NCBI GenBank assembly: GCA_020137815.1
Contig: CM035360.1
Location: forward strand, 696,682-760,681
DNA from: Hormiphora californensis
Lineage: Eukaryota > Ctenophora > Tentaculata > Cydippida > Pleurobrachiidae
Direction: 5' to 3'
Length of the DNA: 64,000 nt
Both the position numbers and the translations under genes were made by a program. Shown here one piece after another: positions 45,578 through 56,458 of this stretch. The notes under the pieces were generated by a model that saw nothing but the letters and a program-made list of their open reading frames with translations, was not told the origin of the DNA and did not search any database. Position 1 is the stretch's first letter. Every line of letters starts with the position of its first letter.

Positions 45578-46033
45578 TCTAGCTGGCTACAAAGCACCAA
45601 TTCATCACAGTTAAGAAATTGTGACAAATGGACAAGAAGGTATCTTTACAAACCCCCTCACTCTCTCTCTCATACTATCTCTCTATCTCTCTCTCATACT
45701 ATCTCTCTACCTCTCTTTCATACTATCTCACTCCCTCTCTCTCTCAACTGCCCCACTAGTAGATAGGTACTTCCCTATCTATGATGTCGTCACATATCAT
45801 ATCATGCCATCAGTGCAGTAATCAGTTGGAACAAAAAAGCGGGCTCAAAAAGATACAAATATCACCGTTGCACATGAAAACAGTTGACAGCAGATCATGA
45901 CATCACGTACATTACCAACATTACCAAACATCACGCAACATAGTAATGCTGCTGCCCCCCATCAGGAAACCCAACCTGGTGGAACACAAGAAGTACCACT
46001 ATACTGATTGGCCCAATCTGGATTGGATACAAG
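45578..46033 (+). CDS. Two candidate coding exons of an unidentified gene
   Basis: Exon 45578-45639 (TTTTAG acceptor, AAG/GTATCT donor) encodes SSWLQSTNSSQLRNCDKWTR. Exon 45966-46033 (CATCAG acceptor, CAAG/GTAACG donor) continues in phase with KPNLVEHKKYHYTDWPNLDW. The composition, with Trp, His and Tyr, is coding-like. Further possible pieces lie at 46324-46425, 46468-46485 and 47512-47582 (ending TGA), but the implied introns are very short or unlinked. The HYTDWP string resembles the W-P-D loop of tyrosine phosphatases superficially; without other phosphatase motifs I do not assign it. Confidence 0.35.
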
Positions 46034-46168
46034 GTAACGACTCCTAGATTTCAGATCTTTCGAGGATACAAAATCCGGCCTACAAACACGGTGATTACAG
46101 ATCTACACTTCAAACACTCAATCAGAAACCTCCCTCTCTCTCTCTCTCTCTCTCTTTTCTCTCCTCTA

Positions 46169-46238
<70 letters not shown>

Positions 46239-46499
46239 CTCTCTCTCACCCCATCATGACTATCTGCACTCCACTGATTGTCTGGTAACACTATCCCTGC
46301 CTCATCTTCTCCTATTTTCTGAGATTCCCCTTCTCTCCCGGACCCCCCTCTCCCGGTCCTATGACACTGAGAGGTCGTCCAATGATACTCAGTACCTGCT
46401 AGTGGGTGCTGGTAGTAGTAAACAGGTCACGTGACTCACAGAACCTCGCGGCCTTTCCTCCTCTCAGACTAACGACCTGCTGCTGGTGAGGGGAGGAGG

Positions 46500-47460
46500 A
46501 GGAGGAGGAGGAATGAATGGGAGGTGTGGTGAGGGAGGGAGGGAGAGAGAGAGGGAGAGAGAGAGAGAGGAAAGGGAGGAGAGAGGAGAGAGGGGAAAAC
46601 CCACCCCCCGAAGGAAAGACACCCCGAGACCAAAATTTCCAAAAGGGCCCCCGGCCCCCCAGGAAGATAAAAGGGGAGGGGGGAGGAGAGAAAAGAGAGA
46701 GAGAGAGAAAAGATGAAAAAAAAAGGGGAAGAGAGAAAAAGAGATGAGAGAAAGAAAGAGAAAAAGGAAAAGGGGGAACCCCAAAGGGGGGGAGGAGGAA
46801 AAAGGGGGAGAGACGGAGGGAGAGAAAGGAGGGGAGAAAGGGGAGAGAGAGAGGGGGACAGAGGAAAGAGGAGAAGAGGAAAGAGAAAAGGGCCCAAAGA
46901 ACAAGAAAAAATAGAGACAGAGAGAGACAGAGACAGAGAGAGACAGAGACAGGACTTCAGACAGTATTATTTATTATACTGGAAATTTAAGATGAGTCAA
47001 AATTAGGAATAATTTTGTATAACACCACATGTAGCTTTGAACAGCACTACTCCCATGTCGTGCTGCTGCTGCTCCTCAATTAATATTAGAAGATTCAAGA
47101 ACCCAAATTTGGAAAATTATTCCAATCATGTCCCCCTTCAGGGTCAACCTTTTTCCCAAAGCGAATAAAAAAACCCGGGGTTTAAAAAAAGGGTTAAATT
47201 TATTGAAAACAAACATTTTTAAAAACCCGGCTGGTCACAGTGACTCTTGTTTTGTTCAAACCCATTTTAGAGAGGGTTCGAAAAAAGGGGCGGACGAAAA
47301 AGGTGAAGAGAATTCAAAGGGAAACCCCTTTTATTGGGGGGGGGCCCGGGGGGTGGGGGGGGGGGCCCCCCCGTGGGGGCAGGTAAAAAGCGAATTTTGG
47401 GACAAAGTGAAGTGAGGGTTTTAAACTTGCGTTGAAAATTTTATCAAACGCGTGCCCCCA
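46500..47460. other. G/A-rich and homopolymer-rich sequence of doubtful quality
   Basis: 46500-46960 is purine-rich; 47130-47460 has many runs of G, C and A (for example at 47335-47375). No reliable feature. Confidence 0.5.
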
Positions 47461-48239
47461 CATTGTCTACCCTTCATTATACCGTCTGTCTAACTAAATC
47501 TCTCTCCCCAGAGTTCCATCCCTGTTCATACACGTTCCGCCTAACAGCTCCTCTGATCAACTCAAGTTGTAATTTCAACTGATTGCCGAGGGGGGGGGGG
47601 GGTCGTTATAATATCAGACACGTTTAATCTTGCCTGGTTCCCACGATTCCTTCCTCTCCCGATTCCCTTCTTTTCCGACGAATATTATTTTCACATCCCC
47701 TCCCAACGACTCTCTCATCTCCCCATCTCGGGATAACAACTCCCTCCCCAGCTCCCCTCCCCTCCCCGGCCCCCTCTTTGCTCGGTAGAAGAAAAGTGAA
47801 GCGTGGCACGTTCTTACAGCGAGGTGCGAGATTGGGGAGGGAGAGATAGCTACAATATTATATATCCACACGTTACGACCATTACTTAAACAAACATCCG
47901 GGTAGGAGCGGGGGGTCACGTGATATTAGAACCAATAGGACCAACCTCCCCGCCATTGGGTGATTTGTTTGGAGTTGTAAATCTATCATTCTATATCATT
48001 CGCACATTCTATACCATTCTCATCTCTCTTCTCTTCTATCAGTATCTCTCTCTCCCTCTCCTCTCTCTCCCAAGTGGGTGTGTGTTATAACACCAAAAGC
48101 TGTTAGCTACTCCAGTAAGAGCAAAGCCCAGTGCAGGACAACTCTCTTCATTTCTGTAGAAAAGAGGGAGAGAAGTTGAAGCGAATCCTAAACTTTTTTC
48201 CTACAAGACAGGACGAGAATTAACTTACCAACTGTCTGT

Positions 48240-48276
48240 GTGCCTGTCTGTGTGTCTGTCTGCCTGTGTGTCTGTG

Positions 48277-48343
<67 letters not shown>

Positions 48344-48345
48344 TT
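48240..48345 (+). repeat. (TGTC)n microsatellite
   Basis: About 20 consecutive TGTC units with flanking variants. Confidence 0.95.
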
Positions 48346-49045
48346 TCGTGCTTTCTACCATCTTGCCATTTCCTTCCAGTCCAGACAGATGTGTCGTTAG
48401 AAGACTCGTTAGACTAGGTATGTCGCTAGAAGACTCGTTAGGACACTATAGCCGCTAGGTAATATGAGTCATTAGACTAGGTATGTTTAGTGGTCAGAAT
48501 ATTGTTTATGTTTTAGTTAAGTGGGCTAATTAAGAGCGCCATTAGCACCATCTTTCTTTCTAGGATGAGCCCGTTATCGGAATATTTAGAACGCGAGGTG
48601 CTGGCCGGGCTAATCGCCGAATAGAGACGAAATCTTTGACATAAGTTGTTGTAGTTTCAGCATTAACGATCCATTATACGTCAACTGGTCATCATGGTTG
48701 TCATGTCATATCGAGAGCTGAACAGTGGCTCTGATGTTGTCATGTCATATCGAGAGACTAGGAACAGTGGCTCTGATGGTGTCATCATATCGAGAGACTA
48801 GTACCAGCCGCTCCAACCAACCATATCGAGACTAGGAACAGATGTCATGTTGCTTGATATCTCTCAAAGAATGACCCACCCTAGCCATCTCTGATGTTTT
48901 AAAAGAATGACCCACCCTCCCTCGCGTGAGAGGGTATATAGTGAATTGGTTGGACATGGAATTAATCTGTCACGATTAGACTGGTTCACTTGCAACAAAG
49001 CGACCCTTCGGCGACGAGAGAGGGAGAGAGATAGGGAGAGAGAGC

Positions 49046-49109
<64 letters not shown>

Positions 49110-49614
49110 ACGAAACAACTTAACTTACAGTACTGTAAGGAAATAGTGTGAAAGAGCAATACACCCCAAGATGGAATCGACCCCCATGCCACTTAGTGAA
49201 TCAGTTTCCTTGTTTGATCCCCTCCCCTCGAGGGAGTAAGTCACACCTACTGGACAAACAACCGATTATATCCCAACTCCTATTACCCACTAAACTATCG
49301 TAACTTCTTGAATGTGCGTCTGTCTGTGAAGCAATACGTCTGAAACTCAGAGGAACCCCGTGCTCTATAATCTACCACTACGTTACTCTCTACTCCTCTC
49401 TAATTCTATTTTCTATATATATTTCTTTTCAATATCACTATCTTTTCATTTTTTACCGTATGCACTAAACTGATTTCCAATCCGTCACGTGGTACAATCA
49501 TTAGCAATATCAATAATAATGCCTGTTCACTGTCCACTGGAAAAAACGTGCGATTACACCTGTGCAGCACCACTAGCGTATCACGTGATAGAGAGAGAGA
49601 AAGAGAGAGGGGGA

Positions 49615-49666
<52 letters not shown>

Positions 49667-51952
49667 GCTAGATTCTCGCGAACAGTAAAACTAAATTACT
49701 CAGTAATCGGATTGGGTCAACCTCGGTTTTTGCAAATTCAATCGGTTGACTATTCAGCTGAGTCATGATAATAAAAAACGGAGTAAGATCGGCTAAGGGG
49801 GCGCATTGTATGGTGTGAACAGTACCAGGTGCAAGCCGCTAGACAAAAGTGCAGTGGAGATCAGTAAAAATGGTGATCTATCTGCACTCTCTCTCTAACT
49901 GCAGGTTATAGTGAGTGATCTATCTCTTATAACAGGGGCCGTGCACCAGATAACCAGATTAGCAACTCGGCATAAGCTGGTATGCGGGGGAGGAGGGGGG
50001 GGGGGGTATTTACCAATTGAATCGGAGAATATGTCTTTTCTTGAACAATAAAAAACTCATGTAAACCTAAAACCCACTGCATGCTGCACAAAGTTATAAA
50101 AAGCAGGTCCTAAGTCCTAATATTTTACGAGTTGCAATGAGTAATGCGACGTAGGCCTAATGCATATATCAGCCATCAGGGTCAGGCTATTAATTTGTAT
50201 CAAAGGCTCATGTAAGGTAAATTACTACAACACTGCAAATAGGGCTCATAATAATTAAAGTTGGTCAAGGAATAGTGCGGGTTTACACAGTATATCTGTA
50301 GATACCGTAGAAATAAGTATCTTTAGCACGGTGCAATAAGGCACGCATGCCATGTGACCCCCCTGTATAATGCGACAACAACTGATCAAGAGATATACTA
50401 ACATCTTGTAAACTCATCCCTTACTAAGTAAGTTACTTTATAACTAGAACATGATCAACCTGTACTTTAATATATCTAGCACTTGAACACCCTTTTCAGG
50501 TAGAAATCGGTATCTAGCGTGTACGCTGCAATATGTTCACTTACCCGGTCGCTTGTAGTGGGAAAATGGTAATGGAAAACGGAGACACGGTAAGAAGACG
50601 CGCAACCGTGGCCAATCAGTGCGCTAGTACGTGCTGACACATGCACTTTTTGCCGCGTGTTATGCAAAGTCTGCGTCTTATTACTGTAATTCCATGACGG
50701 TAATGCCACTACAAGCGGCAGCGTTAGGGAAAACGGAAGAGTTACCAAGTTGGGGAACACCTTAGAGGGGCACTATATATTTAACTGAAAGAGCTCCGAA
50801 TACGATTACTGTTTCCCCAGGGACGATCGATCTACCGAACCCTCACAGAGCGCCCACACAACGAAATGGCGCCCCGCTAGAATTCTATACGAGATACGGG
50901 CTGAACAATGACTGAAACATCAATTAGGGCGGTGATCCGTATCGGGTAAAGTGCGACTATTCGCCTGTTCAATGCGGGGCGGTTCACTTAAGATATAGTG
51001 GTGCAGTGGGGCAATATATCAGTGGGCACTTAAACCTAAACCCCCCTCCATATACATGATATAAATATGAGGTCAGATTTAAAAGCATTTTATCTAAAAA
51101 CTTAAAATTACTGAAAGGCTTTCCGTTCTATATAATATTTCCATTGAAGACTGGTTGTAAAAGCAGGATTTTAATAAGAGCGGCGATTGGAGCTCAAATA
51201 ATCAGATAATCAGAGGGAGATCCCCCCTTCAAATACCTCATGAGATGGTTGCTGCAGCTGCAGGATGAGGAGCCACGTTGCTATCAAGAGGGGGTGATCA
51301 TCCTTTGTTTTCAGGCATCGGAGTATTTCCAGTCTCCCCCATCTCTCTTTCCAGTCCTCGCATCTCTCTCTCTATCTCTGAAAAACTCTCCCCGCCTCGT
51401 TTAATCGTGGAAATCTGTGCCGTCGTGCCCATTGTCATGCCCTAATAGAGGTGTGGGAGGGAGTCATCATGGGATGGAGGGGGGATTATCTGATTCAGGG
51501 TGATTGGCGCCAACTAGGGCTCACCACCCATTGACTATCTTTTTACTACGATTTAACCAGAGGACAATGGATTTGTCTTTTGTTAACGTAATGGAGATTG
51601 AAAGTAAGGTAAAACATGTGAAAACAGGAGATCATGAGGGGACGGAGCTAAAGAAAGAGAGGGCTGGGAGGTCTAATTAGGGGAGCCGGGCAGGGCAAAT
51701 AACATATAGAATCGGGGGGATATATGAAAAGAAATATCAGTTCTGCCGGAGACAAAAGGATTAAACGTGATTTAAAACATGGAATAATGTGGTCAAAAAT
51801 ATATACCTTCACTATCTTGTTAGATAGCTAGAGAGAGAGTTTGCTTTCACAATCATGATATATATGGGCTTTACAAAGCCAGTCATGTCCATAAATGGGT
51901 AATATAAAAACCGGCTATGACCTTATATAATATGAGTATAAACCCGGTTATA
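48346..51952. other. Gene-poor stretch between repeats and THOC5
   Basis: Includes duplicated GTCATATCGAGAGACTAG segments (48700-48840), (GA)n at 49020-49107 and 49600-49665, and an imperfect inverted repeat around 50532-50720 (CGCTTGTAGTGG and CCACTACAAGCG). A short terminal-exon-like frame at 48562-48624 (SPLSEYLEREVLAGLIAE then stop, after TTTCTAG) has no partner exon. Nothing else supported. Confidence 0.5.
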
Positions 51953-54900
51953 TTATCTGTGCTCAAAGAGTTGTTTCTCGGAGTTATAAACAAAAGGTAA
52001 AATATTGGCTGGCCCCTTGAACTTGTTAAGGAAGAATTTGATCTGAGGCTCCACTCCCATACCCTCTAGATACACATCTAGCAGGAGACACAGCCGTGAC
52101 ACAACTTTAGTTAGCAGATAGTTCTCGTTATCTACAACCAGTTCGGAGATGTGGACATTTAGTTCCTCTTCCATAGATCTGAGATTGTTGGGCTCCGATC
52201 CGGATATGTGGAGGGTGATGAAGGGAGGGGTGTCAGGGTAGCGGAGAGGCAGGGCCAGGTACGCTTTACAAGTGGATTTGGCACGTTTAACCATGATCTA
52301 GGGGGGGGGGGGTTAGTGTTAAACTTGCCTAGTGATTAGAATGAGGATGAAAGATATGAGAATGAAAGATAAGAGAAAAAAGAGGCAAAAAGTGTTCAGT
52401 TCTGGCTCGTTTTTTTAGAAGATGGTATATAATACCTCATACAGTGCATCTCTATCAGATACATGCTTCTTCATTAGTTCAGGTAGATTTTCAATATCAG
52501 CTTCCTTCCACATTGACAACTCTGTGAGAATTGTGGGTTGCGGTATCGCTCCTTCCTTCACCAGCTTGCTAGATGACAGATTCCTGCAGAAGAGTTGAGA
52601 ATCATTGCACGTCTGGAGGGGGTACTCATGGTAAGAATTCTCACGTCTCTCTCTCTATAGGGCACGCGGTGCTAGATTTGCAATAGTAGATATACCAGAC
52701 AAAATAGGAGCATCGAGGGGAGGGGGGCATTATTTGGAAGAAAGGAACAAGAACTTACTGTTCGATGGAAGATAGTGTCTGGCACTACCAGTATAACGTT
52801 TTAGTATACGGTGTACTACCAGAATAATAATCAGTTTTAGTATATGCTGTGGAAATTCTACTCAGAAAAATAATAAGTACTTGAGTCGCCTTGCTCTACC
52901 CTGTCTCACCCTGTCACAGAATTGGCAGCTGACAGCTCACACAACACATGATGGTTAGTTACCTGAGCTGGTATTTGAGAGAAAGTCTGGCAAGACATCT
53001 CTTTTTAACAGCTGACAGGAACCCAGGAACAGTTTCCATGCTCAGTTTGATGTCCAGTCCGTCCCCTGATGTGTACCCTGTTATTCCAGCCAGCCGCTGG
53101 GCCCAAAGAAAGGGCCTGCCTAGTGAGGCTGGGATCTTGGATTTACTGGGGAGACTGTATTTGTTGAGGAGTGAGGCCATTTCAGGGTTTGGGCATTCGT
53201 CCCCGTAGTCCCCCTCCCAGAGGTCACATAGCAGCTCCTTGCTGGACATGTAGTCAGTTCCCTGGCAGATTTACCGGTTGTGATTTGTCTCTTAATACTC
53301 TGATAAATTACAGCGACAATCATCTTAACTCACCACAGAGAATTTCTCCCTCCAAGGACTAGAAGTTGTAATCATAAGAGATATTCCGACAGTAACAATT
53401 CTTAGTTTCAGCAGATACGTGAACAAGACCTTAGCATGTACACCATCATCACAAGGAACAATAACCTGAGACAAAGACTTGTTAAATTATTTCAGAAAAC
53501 AGTTTCTCACTCAATGAAAATGTTTTATTTATCAGTACATTTATCTTTTTACGGGAAAATTTCACAAAACACCAACCTCGACTGTCAGGGGATGGGCTTT
53601 AAAAACTTTCTTTTTTCCAGGATCTTGAGCGGCACTTCGTCTCTTTGAGTGCTTTCCTTCATTGTCAATCGGTTCATCGATATCACTGAATAGAAACAGA
53701 GATGTTATACGGTTGAGAAATAGGCTAATGAAACCGCGAAATTCACGGCTCCGAGTAAAAGTTTTGATGAAGGAGTAACTAAAAAATTCACTTCTACGAA
53801 AATCCAGAAAATGATCGCTCTTTCGCTTGACTTTATTTCTTTAACTATGCAATGCAAGAAATCGCTTCGGAGTGTATTGAAGTAGACTGCAGAAAGGTAT
53901 CCGTGGAAACTGTCACAGCCTCACTGTGTGAAAATTGTTCAAGAGCGTTCGAAGACGATGTTCCAGATGAACCCAGGACTTTCAAGAACCGAGTTGATCG
54001 GATTATGAAATCCAATACGTTTCAAGCCATTATTGTTGTGCTTGTTGCGATTGATCTAATGCTGGTTACGTTCGAGCTCTGTGCAACTATGGATGTCGCC
54101 AAGCTAACCAGCAAAGACAATCAGAAAAGAGTTATTTGCTGTATCCACATAGCAAGCTGCAGTATCCTTTTCCTGTTTATTTTGGAAATTATTGTTCGCC
54201 TGGTTATCAATCCCAAGGTACTGTGGACAAAATGGGAGATATTTGATATTGTGGTAGTGCTGGCCTCGATCACGATCGACATTCTCCATATTTTCCCGAG
54301 CATGGTGACTGCAGCAGCCGAATTTATAATCGTTGGACGACTTGCTAGGGTCGCTCGGGTGGTCAACGGGACATTCAGTACGCTCAGAATTCGTAAAGGA
54401 GTGAAAATCCAGTTGCTCAAGAAAGAAAATGCGATGTTGAAAAAGAAAATTGAAGATCTTAAAAAGAGTTTGTGATTTATTTTGAAATACCTAGAATCGT
54501 TTGTCTTTGCTCTCTCAATATCCCCATTTATAGTTACCACAGCTCCCGACCCTAGGTACTCACTATATCCAACAACCTATCAAAGTAGAATTAAGTGTTT
54601 TAAAACATCTCTTTGGCAGATGGCCTACTTCTAAAAAAGCACTTAAATAATATCACTTTGAAATGAGATTTTCCGAGAAACCTGACTATAAATGTTGTAA
54701 AGCTCAGGAGGGAGCCACGCAGACATCTCTGCCTGAGTGCGACGCTGTACCATTTTCAGACCAAGGAAGTCCTGCACCTGAAATGAATGAATGATATTTG
54801 TCGCCTAGAAACTAAAACTTGGGCATGAACCATTTTCTTTCTCTCTCCTGCTTCTAACTTTTTTCTCTCTCTCTCTCTCCCTCTCTGATCTCCCTCTCTC

Positions 54901-56211
54901 TCCTGCCGTGCCAAAAGCACTATCCCTCCGTTACCTGAGTAGTTGAAGCAAGAAGTTCGTCTAATTGAGGAGGGAGAGAGCTCATATACTCCTCTAGTTT
55001 CTTAATCTCCGTCTGAAGATCTTTCTTTTTCTTTTCCCATGTTTCTAGTTTACTCTTCATCCTGGCAGAGAGATGTGATTAGAGTTAACTGGAGAAAAAC
55101 CCTGTATTCAGAAAGTCTGAGTGTATATTAACAAGTGAGCTATTCATCAAGGGGTATCCAGCGAGTTGTTTCAATACACATACCCCTTTCTCTGCTCCAG
55201 TTCCCATTCCAATCTCCGAACCATTTGCTGATGTTTTGTCCCCCCAGGTTTCCCTCCCTCAGTGGTCATCCACTCCCCCTCAGGGATCAGACACAGCTCC
55301 TCATCTAGAGACCTGATAGGATAATGTTATGATTTGGTGTGTTAATTGACCTGAATCAACGTGGTGTGATATCCTGTATCACAAGTTAGGTCGTGCGCGT
55401 CGTGCTGACACTGAGTCCTTTCATCAGAACAAATGTGCGCGGCGTACGCTATCAACACACACTTTGGGATGTTGAGGGGGTGATCCCTGTATTGATCTCA
55501 CGTGGTTCGAAGTTTGGTCAGGCATAGAAGACTCGGGATGTTACAAAGGTGAACAAATTTCAATAGCAAAACAGACGTTTCGGCGTAAAATAGCCCTCAT
55601 CAGTGAGCACACTTTGGGAGCCTTTGATCTCAATATCGAGAGGCCTTGTTTCACAAAAGACTGTCCTCTCCGAACCGATCTTACAAGATAGTATGCTGTA
55701 TGAACAAGACAAGGGTTTTCATACTACAACGTGACTGGTTTGGAGAGGGCAGTCTTTTGTGAAGAATACCTTACCCACTAAAACCAGACATGGCAAATAT
55801 AGCTAATCGACTAACTTGAATGTATGGCACTTCTGGATTTCTCGTTGCAGGTAGATTTCCTCAAATTGTAAATTCTTCAGCATCAAATCTTTGCTGTCTA
55901 GCTTCTTTTTTAACTGAAAGGAAGGCGAGAAAATTGTGATCAAATCTTGACTTGCAAGAACAACACAAATATAATCGACCCTAAATGAAGTTTCAGTTTT
56001 ATCTCATAACCAATACCTGATGTGTGTTGTCTCTAACCCTCTTGCACTGCTGCTGTGCTTTGCAGTTGTACTTCTTTAGTTGAGAGAAGAAAACCATACA
56101 CTCCTCAAGAGCAGTGTCACTCTTTCCGTCCTTCAGCAGTCCTAGAGCTCCAGATAGTTGGGCACAGATCTTCTTGTACAGACCACACGCGTCAACAGCC
56201 CCTGTTGACAT
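51953..56211 (-). CDS. THOC5: THO complex subunit 5
   Basis: Exons on the minus strand: 56017-56211, 55816-55913, 55184-55312, 54935-55061, 54682-54777, 54491-54576, 53577-53685, 53334-53465, 52963-53261, 52436-52583, 51953-52297. All phases agree and give 587 residues (human about 683). Family landmarks in order: the N-terminal helical region (LKKKLDSKDLMLKNLQFEE), LEWELEQRK, LPPELYNIY, a basic patch (KHSKRR, GKKKVFKAHPLTV), LWAQRLAGITG, then SMEEELNVH, LLTKVVSRLCLLLDVYLEG and the terminal FVYNSEKQLFEHR. THOC5 is part of the nuclear THO/TREX complex that links transcription to mRNA export. An Hv1 gene occupies intron 6 on the other strand. ARMH3 lies 247 bp upstream on the same strand. Confidence 0.95.
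53852..54475 (+). CDS. HVCN1: Voltage-gated proton channel Hv1, intronless
   Basis: A single-exon 207-residue voltage-sensor protein. S1 has D68 and E75 (human D112, E119), S2 has F109, E112 and R116 (charge-transfer centre), S3 has D132 and D143, and S4 reads GRLARVARVVNG with R163, R166, R169 and N172. A basic coiled coil (about 181-207, KENAMLKKKIEDLKK) ends the protein and would dimerise it. All selectivity and gating positions match Hv1 except the conserved S4 tryptophan (human W207), which is A165. The only histidines are H99 and H146, so the zinc site probably differs. A TGA lies in frame upstream of ATG 53852. The gene sits inside a THOC5 intron, antisense; its stop is 15 bases from a THOC5 exon, so its 3'UTR should overlap that exon. 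Confidence 0.95.
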   Translation: MQEIASECIEVDCRKVSVETVTASLCENCSRAFEDDVPDEPRTFKNRVDRIMKSNTFQAIIVVLVAIDLMLVTFELCATMDVAKLTSKDNQKRVICCIHIASCSILFLFILEIIVRLVINPKVLWTKWEIFDIVVVLASITIDILHIFPSMVTAAAEFIIVGRLARVARVVNGTFSTLRIRKGVKIQLLKKENAMLKKKIEDLKKSL

Positions 56212-56458
56212 GCTTCAAACTAGGTCAAAATATACAAATATTAGCCAATATAATGAGCCTTTAGAATGACTCAGAGTTGATCTTGAAACAAATCACAATT
56301 CCAATTAATTAGGATCGGTTTAAGCAAAAATGTACAGATTAACACATTTCACAATAAAGATAGGGCGGTCCAAAAAATATAGATTTCATAAGATACATCC
56401 CACATACACAAAAACACAATCTTGTCCCCCCCCCTAACTCCAAGTCAAACTCACGTCT

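Noticed and set aside
45966-46033. Protein tyrosine phosphatase (WPD-loop-like HYTDWP)
   Set aside because: The loop lacks the following D-x-G-V-P pattern and no HCSAG-x-G-R-T-G motif lies nearby.
46034-46104. Third exon continuing the 45578-46033 gene (reading LSRIQNPAYKH)
   Set aside because: The intron would be 21 bp, far shorter than the 60-90 bp minimum seen elsewhere in the window.
46464-46904. Two long minus frames rich in Ser, Leu and Pro
   Set aside because: They translate a purine-rich tract of doubtful quality in two phases at once.
50476-50760. Minus-strand 94-codon frame
   Set aside because: It overlaps an imperfect inverted repeat, matches no family and has no splice partner.
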